A program made the position numbers and the translations under genes. A stretch of DNA of 64,000 nucleotides from the NCBI GenBank assembly GCA_003963115.1, contig RXJQ01000044.1:110074-174073 (forward strand), read 5' to 3'. Positions 32,101-39,740 of the stretch are shown here, piece by piece; positions within the stretch are counted from its first letter, which is position 1; the number at the start of each line of letters is the position of its first letter. The notes under the pieces were generated by a model that made no database searches, was not told the DNA's origin, and worked only from the letters and a program-made list of their open reading frames with translations. This DNA is from Burkholderiales bacterium. GTDB taxonomy: Bacteria; Pseudomonadota; Gammaproteobacteria; Burkholderiales; Burkholderiaceae_C.

Positions 32101-33051
32101 CACCGAAGCCTCTTTCAGGCCCTGGTAGAGCGACTCGAAATGCGTCTCGAACTGCGCAACGGCATCCACTGCGCCCGAGGTCTCATAGGGCAATGTCGCA
32201 CCCCAGACCTTGTCGCGCTCACCGCGGTCGCGGTCTTCGAAAAAGTCGACGAAGCCGGCGATCAGGTCGGCCTTGGTGAAGACCACGTAGACCGGCGCAA
32301 ACACCTCCAGGCGCTCGGTCAGCTCCTGCACGCGCTGGCGCAGCTTGCGGGCCAGGTCGATGGCGAACTCGGGCTTGTTGGCCCCCAGCTCGGCCACGCT
32401 CACCGCGATGATCACGCCATTGAGCGGCGCCTTGGGCCGGTGCTTCTTGAGCAGCGAGAGAAAGCCCAGCCACTCCTTGCGGTCCTCCTCGTGCACCGAG
32501 TAGCGCCCCGCCGTATCCAGCAGGATGCCTTCGGTGGTGAAGTACCAGTCGCAGTGGCGCGTACCGCCGATGCCCTGGATCACGTTGTCGGCGCTTTCAG
32601 CGAACGGGAACTTCAGGCCGGACTTGACCACGGCTGAACTCTTGCCTGCCGCCGGGTTGCCGATCACGGCATACCAGGGCAGTTCATACAAGGCGGCCGA
32701 GCCCGATGTCTCGCCCAGCTTGGATGACTTGATCAACTTCACGGCCTCGGCCATGCGCTCACGCACCGCCGCGACCTCGTCCTGGCGCCCAGCCTTGGCC
32801 GCCACCTTGACAGCCTTGTCGGCCTCGGCGTCCATCGCCCGCTCCAGCGACTGTGCAGCTTGTCTGGCCTTGTAGCGGCGCACCGCCCACACGGCGAGCC
32901 AGGCCAGCAGCAGCACGACCAACAGCGCCACGGCCCACACCAGGCCCACCCGCAGGGCATCCGCGCCCACCAGAAGCAAGGCCGCCAGTGCCGCCAGACC
33001 GATGACGGCCAGCACGCGTGGGTCGAGGAAGAACTGCCAGATTCGTTGCAT
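29122..33051 (-). CDS. tssM: Type VI secretion membrane-complex protein TssM (IcmF)
   Basis: Inner-membrane core of the type VI apparatus, 1309 residues. It has two N-terminal transmembrane helices (about 12-55), a cytoplasmic NTPase-like domain with intact Walker A GNPAAGKSS (131-139) and a DTAGRY-type Walker B region, and a third helix near 440-460. A long periplasmic part ends in the DUF1215 and VasK-like regions. The C-terminal 60 residues are Ala/Pro-rich and probably disordered. TssL and TssJ, its usual partners, are not in the window. Confidence 0.96.
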   Translation of the reverse strand: MQRIWQFFLDPRVLAVIGLAALAALLLVGADALRVGLVWAVALLVVLLLAWLAVWAVRRYKARQAAQSLERAMDAEADKAVKVAAKAGRQDEVAAVRERMAEAVKLIKSSKLGETSGSAALYELPWYAVIGNPAAGKSSAVVKSGLKFPFAESADNVIQGIGGTRHCDWYFTTEGILLDTAGRYSVHEEDRKEWLGFLSLLKKHRPKAPLNGVIIAVSVAELGANKPEFAIDLARKLRQRVQELTERLEVFAPVYVVFTKADLIAGFVDFFEDRDRGERDKVWGATLPYETSGAVDAVAQFETHFESLYQGLKEASVARMSLHRGEQLPPGVLTFPLEFAALKPALRTFINTLFEENPYQFRPIFRGFYFTSAVQEGQSTSRASERVAEQFGLQLQPGTSAAVYSNSGFFLKELFSRVIFADRQLVQQYTSRHKLRLRYATFFGGVALLGALLAAWTWSYMGNRELVAHVQADLAKAQQVQDKRVDLQSRLEALEILQDRLEQMQRYRQARPWSIGLGLYQGQVIEDRLKEEYFNGLQSVMLKPAAQAIAAYLGDVNTHAAELRPMQPAQAVAVAASGVINENANGDPIPEAPAAGSPSPYANASSTNVTEAYNALKAYLMLGDRSRLEPGHMSDQLTRFWRTWLEANRGTMPREQLIQKAEHILSFAMAQMADPAFPEQELNLSLLDQTRDNLRRVIKGMPARERVYAEIKARAATRFAPVTVARVVSEADRQVVAGGYAVSGAFTREAWNGYVKDAIKDAANSELQSTDWVLKTASSDDLTLEGSPEQIQKSLTQLYKAEYVREWQKFMQGISVQDFAGFDAAVLSMNRLGDPSTSPVGVLLKTLYEQTSWDNPSLLDERMGQDKRSFIEWFKQTILGAAPAQISINAEIKLDKDGEGEKAMGPIGKAFAAVGRLMTPREGGEPMIKGYLEALSKIRSRFNQMKTQGDPGPASRQLMLQTLEGGGELAEALKMVDEQMLNGIGDSARATLRPLLVRPLMQAYAVIVRPTEAELNRVWMAQVFEPYQRTLASKYPFDRASRLEASPAEIAKVFGTDGVIAKFVEQSLGSLVLKRGDGVTPRTWADMGVRLRPDFVAGLGVWIAPLNGQAAGGGAASGGGGATAAAEAQTVFQMLPLPSPGLTEYTVEVDGQVMRYRNGAVSWAHFVWPGSGTPGVHITGVTLDGKQVEFFNEAGHFGLEKMIGAAQRKRLDNQLFELHWPQGATSVGVQLRIISNAATPAPAAPAAASAAGGGLVARPGALPSIIAGQDEGTVAGTSSGAPTAPAAPVESMAPAMSGMRNNNKEGAAS

Positions 33052-33069
33052 GAAGGTATCCGATATCGA

Positions 33070-34668
33070 TCAGGCCACGACGGGCTCGCCGGCGCGCCAG
33101 GGCGCCAGCGCCACCACGACCCGTTCATGAGAAGACTGCACGTGCGCGGCCAGGGCCACTTGATCTGCGGCCTCGCCAGCGCGCAGGGCCGCGCAGGCCA
33201 GGACGGAGGGCACCAGGGTCCGTGCCAGCCCCATCTCGCCGCAGGCCTCGCCCACGCGCGTGACGGCCAGCATCGGGTCCACACCCGGCATGGCGTCCTG
33301 AAAGGCCTCGAAGAGCTCGGCCGTGCGGCTGGCGCGGTGATCGGCGTCAGAGACCACCAGCACGGCGTCCTTGTCCGCTTGATTCAAGGACGCCGCCTGT
33401 TGCAGCGCCACACCCAGCGTCGTGGCGCCGACGCGCCCTGCAGCATCGGCAGACTTGTCACGCGTGGCAAGCACCGGTCGCCACATGCGCACCCATGACG
33501 CCGCCTGCGCCTCGGCCAGGCCCTGCCAATGCGCATTGGCCAACAACAGCCCTGCTGCGGCCTCACCAGGCACCTTGCCCGTTTGGTGCGACGAGGTGAA
33601 CAGCTCGCCCACGGATTGCATGCGCTCGACACCGTGTTCGTTCACGGCTGTATCGACCGCCAGGATCAACAACAGCTCGGGCCGCGCATCACGCGACCAT
33701 TGCACCATCTGGCGATCGATCTCCTGCCACAGGTCCTCGGGCCGCTCGATGGGCTCGGTCAGCCACAGCAAGCCTTTGGCACGGCGGGCCTCGGCCCAGT
33801 CCAGCAGGCCCCCACATTGGCTGCGCACCCAATCGACGGCCACGGCGTGGTCCTCGCCTGACCAGTGCGAAGGCAGCAGCAGGCGCACGGTCAGTTGCGG
33901 GGCCACTGCGGCGCGCGCTTGGGCCTGCGCGACGTTGACCGGCGCCCCCACGCCCGATAGATGGGCCTTCATGCCCATGTCGGCCACAGGTGACCGCGCC
34001 TCCTTGTGAGCATGTGCCAAGGCTGCGTGCTCGTCGTCAGGCAGAAGCCCTAGGTCGCCGATCGCCAGCAGCATCTGATGCAAAGGCGCTTCCAGCAAGG
34101 CCAGGCCACGCAACACATGCTCAGGCAAAATGCTTGCCTGGCCAGCACCCTGCGCGAGTTCGGCATGCGCATCCAGCCAGTCGCGCATATCGAGGTCCGC
34201 CACCCGCGAGGTGAACACGGGCATGCCATCGACATCCTGGAAGGCGCGGTCAAGCTGGGGGCGCACACGCTGAGTCTGCAAGCTGCTCCATGCCGACAGG
34301 GCATCCGCTCCCGCTGCGAGCGTCACGGCTTCGGCCAGCACGCAGGCAGACAGTCGGCGTTGGGCCTCATCCGACAGAGGATCGGCCACAGGCCGGCTGG
34401 CTGCTTTGGCCGACATGGCCTCCCCAATTGAAGCTGATGGCGCAGACGCCGCCACGATGGGCGCAGTCGCTTGTTCACGCAGGCGCACCACACCCCACAA
34501 CACCGCCAGGAAGAAGCCGGTCAAAGCCAGCGGCAACACCAGCAACTGCCAGATGATGTCGGCCGTGCTGGCGTCATGCCCGCTGCTTTGCCAACGCCAG
34601 ATGGTGATCAGCCACACGAGGACCATGATGGCCAGCCACAGTGCGCCTGCTTTCAATACCTTGGCCAT
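33070..34668 (-). CDS. Type VI-associated membrane protein, unrecognised
   Basis: A 532-residue protein 18 bp upstream of tssM on the same strand. It has two hydrophobic N-terminal helices (about residues 7-23 and 38-62), then a large region rich in Ala, Leu and Trp with no motif I can assign. One short block resembles a nucleotide- or hydrolase-fold strand (PELLLILAVDTAVNEHG, and later KDAVLVVSDADHRAS). The topology (two helices, then a big domain) and position suggest an accessory of the TssM membrane complex. TssL is unlikely because it lacks the TssL/DotU motif. The role is therefore unknown. Confidence 0.75.
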   Translation of the reverse strand: MAKVLKAGALWLAIMVLVWLITIWRWQSSGHDASTADIIWQLLVLPLALTGFFLAVLWGVVRLREQATAPIVAASAPSASIGEAMSAKAASRPVADPLSDEAQRRLSACVLAEAVTLAAGADALSAWSSLQTQRVRPQLDRAFQDVDGMPVFTSRVADLDMRDWLDAHAELAQGAGQASILPEHVLRGLALLEAPLHQMLLAIGDLGLLPDDEHAALAHAHKEARSPVADMGMKAHLSGVGAPVNVAQAQARAAVAPQLTVRLLLPSHWSGEDHAVAVDWVRSQCGGLLDWAEARRAKGLLWLTEPIERPEDLWQEIDRQMVQWSRDARPELLLILAVDTAVNEHGVERMQSVGELFTSSHQTGKVPGEAAAGLLLANAHWQGLAEAQAASWVRMWRPVLATRDKSADAAGRVGATTLGVALQQAASLNQADKDAVLVVSDADHRASRTAELFEAFQDAMPGVDPMLAVTRVGEACGEMGLARTLVPSVLACAALRAGEAADQVALAAHVQSSHERVVVALAPWRAGEPVVA

Positions 34669-34703
34669 GCCTGACTACCTGCTCGACGACCGCGCGATGT
34701 GCC

Positions 34704-34970
34704 TCAAAGGCCCGTGGTGATGGCTTGCGCCGCGATCAGGGTGGCGCCGCAGGCGCACTTGTCGCCATGACGTGCAGCCGGCTTGCCGTCGATGATCATG
34801 GTGGCATCGCCCGAGACGATGACCGAGGTCCCATGGTTGCGCTTGGGACAGGTCACCTGATCGCCCACTCGTGCGATGCGCTTGCCTTGCGTGTCGGTCG
34901 CGCCCGAAGCCTCGACCACGGTGCCCCCGTGGTCGGTGGTGTCACCCAATACGATGAATGGACGTCCCAT
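34704..34970 (-). CDS. PAAR-domain spike-tip protein
   Basis: An 88-residue PAAR protein that sharpens the VgrG spike of the type VI system. It has the compact repeats GDTTDHGGTVVEAS and RVGDQVTCPKRNHGT, and a C-terminal block ARHGDKCACGATLI, giving the His/Cys set that binds a zinc ion. There is no fused effector domain, so any cargo must bind separately. It is 35 bp upstream of the 532-residue protein gene. No vgrG is present nearby. Confidence 0.92.
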   Translation of the reverse strand: MGRPFIVLGDTTDHGGTVVEASGATDTQGKRIARVGDQVTCPKRNHGTSVIVSGDATMIIDGKPAARHGDKCACGATLIAAQAITTGL

Positions 34971-35103
34971 GGCGTCTGACTCCCTGCCTGCTGTGTATTC
35001 GTGTATGCCGGTCTGGTCCGGTGCGGGGCGAGTCTAAAGGCTGCGTGCGCGGCCAAGTCCCCCCGCTGGAGGGTGACGCAGTTACCAACTGTGTCAAATG
35101 CGC

Positions 35104-35871
35104 TCAGCGGTTAACTGTGGTCTGGATCGCAGCCTTGGCACCGGGCTTGCGCCACTCGATGTGGCCGAAGTCCATCATCTGCCAACGCCCGCCCCAGGTC
35201 AGCCCGGCCTGCTCGGCCAATTGGCCATACAGCTCGTAGCCGCGCATGGCCCAGGGGTCCTTTTCGGAGATCACCAGCTCGCCGTCCTTGTAGAACGCGC
35301 AGTCGACGGCCAGGCCGTACTGGTGATAGCTCTGCCAGGCACCGGCCATGGTCACGTTGCTGCCTTTGGTCGCCAGTATGGCCTGGCGTTCGGGGCTGCG
35401 CCAGCCCTCCAGCAAGGCCATGTCATAGCCATACTGGGTCTTCATGAGCTGGAAGACGGTCAGCACGCGCTGCACGAACGCCTGGTCCATCTGGTCCCAG
35501 CGGCGGTCGGCGCTGGCCAGCATCGGCCGCACGATCTCGACCTCGGCCGTGGTGAACACATCGGGCGGCAAGGGCGGGGGCGGCACGAGCTGCTCACCGG
35601 CCAGCAGATGCGCCACCTGCTGGTTGACAGGCGCGATGCGGTCATCGAAGCCATCGAGCGCGCGCGGGCCGCGCAGCCCCAAGCTCCACACCATCAAGGC
35701 CGGCAGAAGCAGCAGGCCCAAAATCAAAGGCGTCCACACCCACCGCGATGAACGTGCCGCGCGACCACTTGTTAGCCCCTGCCAGCGCAGGCGCCATTGC
35801 GGAAACGCCAGCCAGGCCAGCGCACCGCAGCCCAACATGAATGCCAACCAGACCCACCCTGTTCTCATCAT
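35104..35871 (-). CDS. Membrane-anchored M15 peptidase (TagX-like)
   Basis: A 255-residue protein with two N-terminal transmembrane helices (about residues 5-22 and 43-62). A periplasmic VanY/M15-type peptidase domain follows. The zinc and catalytic residues are visible: SYHQYGLAVDCAF (HxxGxxxD) and MMDFGHIEW (GHxEW), plus LEGWRSPERQ. M15_4 domains cut peptidoglycan peptides. In Acinetobacter a membrane-anchored enzyme of this class, TagX, opens the wall for type VI assembly (established there; inferred here from position beside PAAR/tssM). ATG 35871 is chosen over a TTG at 35892. Confidence 0.88.
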   Translation of the reverse strand: MMRTGWVWLAFMLGCGALAWLAFPQWRLRWQGLTSGRAARSSRWVWTPLILGLLLLPALMVWSLGLRGPRALDGFDDRIAPVNQQVAHLLAGEQLVPPPPLPPDVFTTAEVEIVRPMLASADRRWDQMDQAFVQRVLTVFQLMKTQYGYDMALLEGWRSPERQAILATKGSNVTMAGAWQSYHQYGLAVDCAFYKDGELVISEKDPWAMRGYELYGQLAEQAGLTWGGRWQMMDFGHIEWRKPGAKAAIQTTVNR

Positions 35872-35979
35872 TTTTGTAACGATTGTTTTCAACCCCGTTG
35901 CGCCCCTATGACGCGCCGGTCAAGCCGTCTCTAGAATGCCTCGATTCAAACGAGAAGTCATGCATCGAGGGAGCCCGGC

Positions 35980-36813
35980 GTGAGCCAGAAACGAGGTGGA
36001 CACATGCGCCGCCAACCATCATCAGACATATCAGAGCGGCCCAGCCTGGAGCGGCCGAGCCTGTTCGCGGGCATGGAAGACGATGCAGTGATCTTCGTGG
36101 GCGACATGCAGCCGGTGCAGATTCTATCGACGCTGGAGTCCACCCGGAAAACGAGCCGCAAGGGCCGCATGCCCCTGGAGAAGATCCAGGGCTTCACCAA
36201 AAAGCACAGCCACTGGCAGACGCGTGGCCTGATGGCGGCGATGGGGGTGGGTGTGATCAGCCTGCTGGTGGGCTTCGTGATGGTGGTCAAGGACGAGCGC
36301 ACTGGCATGGGCAACAAACCCGAGCCGGTCGCGACCTCGGCAAAAGGTACCCGCACCAAAGCCCCCTCCGGCAATGACAACCCGCTGGCCGCCCTGATTG
36401 CACCCTCGCCCCAGGCTGGCGCCAGTTCCGCGGTGTTGACCCCACCGTCGACGGCCGTGATCGAGAACGTGGCCATGGCAAGCCCGCAGCCCGCGCCGGT
36501 ACCAGCCCCTGACCTTGCTGCCCCTCGTCCTGCACCGGTCTCGACACTCACACGCGAGCTGTCGTTCCCCGCCAAGCCGGCCAGCAGGAACATCGCAGCA
36601 GCAGCCAAACACACCCAGCCCGCCCGTCAACACGATGAGGACGTCGCCCTGCTGGAGGCCATGTTCGCCCACACCCATGCGCGCCAGGCCCCAGTATCTG
36701 TGGCGGATGAATTGCGCCAGGAATGCGGCCGTCTGAGCGGCGGTGAGGCGGCCACCTGCCGTGCCCGCATCTGCGTACAGAACCCCACGGCCACGGTCTG
36801 CCACCCCGACTGA
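35980..36813 (+). CDS. Single-pass membrane protein with Cys-rich C-terminus, unknown
   Basis: A 277-residue protein. The cytoplasmic N-terminus is about 80 residues (MEDDAVIFVGDMQPVQ). One transmembrane helix follows near residues 84-103, then an Ala/Pro-rich periplasmic linker (about 105-215). The C-terminal 45 residues carry four cysteines (ECGRLSGGEAATC, ARIC, ATVC) likely to form two disulfides. No family recognised. It is transcribed away from the M15 peptidase gene across about 108 bp and may be a type VI accessory or unrelated. The start is GTG 35980; ATG 36004, preceded by GAGGTGG, is equally good. Confidence 0.7.
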   Translation: MSQKRGGHMRRQPSSDISERPSLERPSLFAGMEDDAVIFVGDMQPVQILSTLESTRKTSRKGRMPLEKIQGFTKKHSHWQTRGLMAAMGVGVISLLVGFVMVVKDERTGMGNKPEPVATSAKGTRTKAPSGNDNPLAALIAPSPQAGASSAVLTPPSTAVIENVAMASPQPAPVPAPDLAAPRPAPVSTLTRELSFPAKPASRNIAAAAKHTQPARQHDEDVALLEAMFAHTHARQAPVSVADELRQECGRLSGGEAATCRARICVQNPTATVCHPD

Positions 36814-36919
36814 GGGGGTTCTTCACGGTTTCACCGGCCGCCTTCCCAGACAGGCTGCAAGGTTGTCCGCAGCTTGATAGCATCTCGGGTCCGTCATCTC
36901 CCTGTCATCGGATCCGACC

Positions 36920-37678
36920 ATGACCACTCCCTCGCTCAGAGCCATCGACACCGCCAAGCCCGACGCCGTCCAGCAGGATGACGCGTCGGCCGACGAGGGC
37001 GTGCCCGTCTCGGTCAAGATCCGTGAGCGCATCAAGGCGGCGCAGCAGCGCTTCCATGCCAACGACAACATCGCCGACTTCATCGAGCCCGGCGAGCTCG
37101 ACAAGCTGCTGGACGAGGTGCAGAGCAAGATGAGTGAGGTGCTCGCCAGCCTGGTCATCGACACGGAGAGCGATCACAACACGCAGGACACAGCCCGGCG
37201 CGTGGCCAAGATGTACCTCAACGAGATCTTCAAGGGCCGCTACCACGCCGCCCCCTCGGTCACGGAATTTCCCAATGCGGAAAGGCTCAATGAGCTGATG
37301 ATCGTCGGGCCCGTGACGGTGCGCAGCGCCTGCTCGCACCACCTGTGTCCCATCATCGGCAAGGTCTGGGTGGGCGTGATGCCCAATGAGCACTCCAACC
37401 TGATCGGCCTGTCGAAGTACGCCCGCCTGATCGACTGGATCATGAGCCGGCCGCAGATCCAGGAAGAAGCCGTCACCCAGGTGGCCGACCTGCTGCAATC
37501 GCGCATGAGCCCCGACGGCCTGGCCGTCGTGATGGAAGCCGATCACTACTGCATGCACTGGCGTGGCGTGAAGGACATGGACTCCAAGATGATCAACAGC
37601 GTCATGCGCGGCTCCTTCCTGAAGGACCCGAATCTGCGGCGAGAATTCCTTTCTCTGGTCAACCACAAGAAAGGCTGA
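36920..37678 (+). CDS. folE: GTP cyclohydrolase I
   Basis: Converts GTP to dihydroneopterin triphosphate, the first step to folate and tetrahydropterins. The 252-residue protein has a 50-residue N-terminal extension, then the family core. The zinc ligands are Cys138 and His141 (SACSHHLCPI) and Cys211 (ADHYCMHWRGV); the GTP site has QVQE-like QIQEEAVTQVAD and the loop YLNEIF. It is followed after 5 bp by a BLUF photoreceptor gene, an unusual partner. Confidence 0.96.
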   Translation: MTTPSLRAIDTAKPDAVQQDDASADEGVPVSVKIRERIKAAQQRFHANDNIADFIEPGELDKLLDEVQSKMSEVLASLVIDTESDHNTQDTARRVAKMYLNEIFKGRYHAAPSVTEFPNAERLNELMIVGPVTVRSACSHHLCPIIGKVWVGVMPNEHSNLIGLSKYARLIDWIMSRPQIQEEAVTQVADLLQSRMSPDGLAVVMEADHYCMHWRGVKDMDSKMINSVMRGSFLKDPNLRREFLSLVNHKKG

Positions 37679-37683
37679 ACGCC

Positions 37684-38112
37684 ATGTTGGTTCGTCTGCT
37701 GTACGCCAGCCGTGCGGTTGAGCCGCTCACGCAAGAGGTCGTCGACCAGATCCTGGCCGTCTCCCGCAAAGACAACCCGGCCCATGGCGTCACGGGCCTG
37801 CTGTGCTACAGCGGCGACATCTTCATGCAGGTGCTCGAAGGTGGCCGCGATACAGTCAGCGAGCTCTACAACGCCATCAGCCGCGACCCACGCCACCGCG
37901 ATGTGGTCCTGCTGCATTACGAAGAGATCACGGAGCGGCGCTTCGCCGGCTGGACCATGGGGCAGGTCAACCTGGCCCGCGTCAACCCGTCCATCCTGCT
38001 GAAGTACTCCGAACGGCCCGTGCTGGATCCCTATGCGGTGGCGGGTGCCGTGTCCATGGCCCTACTGGAAGAGCTGATCGCCACGGCCTCCATCGTCTCG
38101 CGGCCCTGCTGA
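37684..38112 (+). CDS. BLUF-domain blue-light photoreceptor
   Basis: A 142-residue FAD-binding blue-light sensor. All key positions match AppA spacing: Tyr7 (LLYASR), Asn31 (KDNPAHGVTG), Gln49 (FMQVLEGG), Trp90 and Met92 (FAGWTMG). The hydrogen-bond switch is therefore expected to work. It is a short BLUF protein with about 45 residues after the flavin core and no fused output domain, so it must signal by protein contact. The start lies 5 bp after the folE stop, which suggests co-transcription. Confidence 0.92.
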   Translation: MLVRLLYASRAVEPLTQEVVDQILAVSRKDNPAHGVTGLLCYSGDIFMQVLEGGRDTVSELYNAISRDPRHRDVVLLHYEEITERRFAGWTMGQVNLARVNPSILLKYSERPVLDPYAVAGAVSMALLEELIATASIVSRPC

Positions 38113-38161
38113 GCACGGCTGCACGCCGGATCCTCCCGGCCAATGGGTGGATACTCTCGGC

Positions 38162-39025
38162 ATGAGCGATGATTTGATCTTCCCGATGACCGAGGTACTG
38201 GGGCAGCCGGCCGTGCGCATCCAGTCGCCCGATGGCGCCCAGGCCACCGTGCTCTTGCATGGTGGCCATGTCGTTTCCTGGATCCCCGCAGGGGGCGAAG
38301 AGCAGTTGTACCTGTCTCCCAAAGCCGTGGCGGGTGCCGGGCAGGCCGTGCGCGGTGGCGTGCCCGTGATCTTCCCGCAGTTCGAGCAGCGCGGCCCTGA
38401 TGTGAGCCTGCCCCGTCATGGTCTGGCCCGCACACGCACCTGGGCCGTGGAAAGCAGCAGCAAGGGCAAGGAGCACGCCCAATTGACCCTCGCCCTGGAC
38501 GACAGCGCCGAGACACGCGCCATCTGGCCGCACTGCTTCACGCTGGAGCTGACGATCTCGGTGAATGGCCCGCGTCTAGACCTGGAGCTCTACGCCCACA
38601 ACCCTGGTGAGACCACCTGGCCCTTTGCGGCCGCCCTGCACACCTACCTGGCCGTGTCGGACCTGACCCATGTGCGCCTGCAAGGCCTGGAAGGCCGTCG
38701 CTATGTGGATAACGTGGTCGGTGGCGAAACCATCGAAGACCATCCCGAGAAGCGCTTCTTGGGCGAAGTCGACCGCATCTACGCCAAGACCCGTGACCTG
38801 CTCCTGCGCGATGGCCCGCGTCGCCTGGCCATCGAGGCATCCGACATGCCCGACACCGTGCTCTGGAACCCGGGCCCGGACAAATGCGCGGCGCTCAAGG
38901 ACATGCCTTCTGATGGCTGGCAGCACATGCTGTGTGTGGAGGCCGCCCGCATCTTCGATCCCATCATGCTGGGCCCCGACGAGAGCTGGACGGGCCGCCA
39001 GAGCTTCACGCTGCTGGCGTCCTGA
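38162..39025 (+). CDS. D-hexose-6-phosphate mutarotase (YeaD-like)
   Basis: A 287-residue aldose-1-epimerase-fold enzyme that interconverts alpha and beta glucose-6-phosphate. Features are LLHGGHVVSWIP, the phosphate-binding RGGVPVIFPQF, PRHGLARTRTW with the catalytic His, ALHTYLAVSDL, and VLWNPGPDKCAALKDM followed by CVEAARI with the catalytic Glu. ATG 38162 is preferred over an in-frame GTG five codons upstream. It is co-oriented with folE-BLUF, 49 bp after the BLUF stop, but no common pathway is apparent. Confidence 0.92.
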   Translation: MSDDLIFPMTEVLGQPAVRIQSPDGAQATVLLHGGHVVSWIPAGGEEQLYLSPKAVAGAGQAVRGGVPVIFPQFEQRGPDVSLPRHGLARTRTWAVESSSKGKEHAQLTLALDDSAETRAIWPHCFTLELTISVNGPRLDLELYAHNPGETTWPFAAALHTYLAVSDLTHVRLQGLEGRRYVDNVVGGETIEDHPEKRFLGEVDRIYAKTRDLLLRDGPRRLAIEASDMPDTVLWNPGPDKCAALKDMPSDGWQHMLCVEAARIFDPIMLGPDESWTGRQSFTLLAS

Positions 39026-39042
39026 TCAGACTGGCCTCGGTC

Positions 39043-39729
39043 TCACTTGCTGACCGCGGGCAGCGCGAGCAGCTGCTTGATGTCTGCCGCCAGTTCCTCG
39101 ACCTTCATGCCATAGCGTGCGAACAAGCGCACCTGGCCATCGGTGTCGAAGATGAAGGCGCCAGCCGTGTGGTCCATGGTGTAGCCGCCATTCTTGGTCG
39201 GCACCTTCTGGTAGAAGACCTTGAACTCGCGCGCCACCGCTTCGGTCTGATCCAGCGAACCACGCAGGCCGACGAAGGTCGGGTCCATGCCCTGCAGATA
39301 GGCCTTGAGCACGCTGGCCTTGTCACGCTCGGGGTCGACCGTCACGAACACACCTTGCACGCGGTTGCCATCGGCACCCAGGCGCCTGCGCACCTCGGCC
39401 AGCTCGGCCATGGTCGTGGGGCACACATCAGGGCATTGCGTGAAGCCAAAGAACACGAAAACGACCTTGCCCTTGAAGTCAGCCAGGGTGCGGGGCTTGT
39501 CATCGAAATCGGTGAGATCGAGCTTGCGCGCGTACTCGGCGCCTGTGATGTCGACCGCATTGAACTTCGGGGCCGCAGCAGCTTTGGGTGTCGGCGCCGA
39601 GACCTTGTCGCAAGCGGCCAGCATGGTCATACCCAGCAGGCCCGCGACCAAAGCCGACGCAAGCCACGCACGCCGTGCCGATGGCCTGGTCGATGGTCGG
39701 GTAGGTGAAGCAGAATGGTCACTCATCAT
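39043..39729 (-). CDS. SCO1/SenC copper chaperone lipoprotein
   Basis: Delivers copper to the CuA site of cytochrome c oxidase subunit II. The 228-residue protein has a lipoprotein signal with lipobox LAAC (Cys40), then a thioredoxin fold with the copper ligands Cys99 and Cys103 (TQCPDVCPTT) and His187 (MDHTAG). It is the last gene of the heme A/oxidase assembly group, 11 bp after ctaB, fitting its role in the same complex. Confidence 0.95.
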   Translation of the reverse strand: MMSDHSASPTRPSTRPSARRAWLASALVAGLLGMTMLAACDKVSAPTPKAAAAPKFNAVDITGAEYARKLDLTDFDDKPRTLADFKGKVVFVFFGFTQCPDVCPTTMAELAEVRRRLGADGNRVQGVFVTVDPERDKASVLKAYLQGMDPTFVGLRGSLDQTEAVAREFKVFYQKVPTKNGGYTMDHTAGAFIFDTDGQVRLFARYGMKVEELAADIKQLLALPAVSK

Positions 39730-39740
39730 CGAGGTATCCC

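Noticed and set aside
33070..34668. Assignment of the 532-residue protein as TssL/DotU
   Set aside because: It has two N-terminal helices instead of TssL's C-terminal anchor and none of the DotU sequence blocks.
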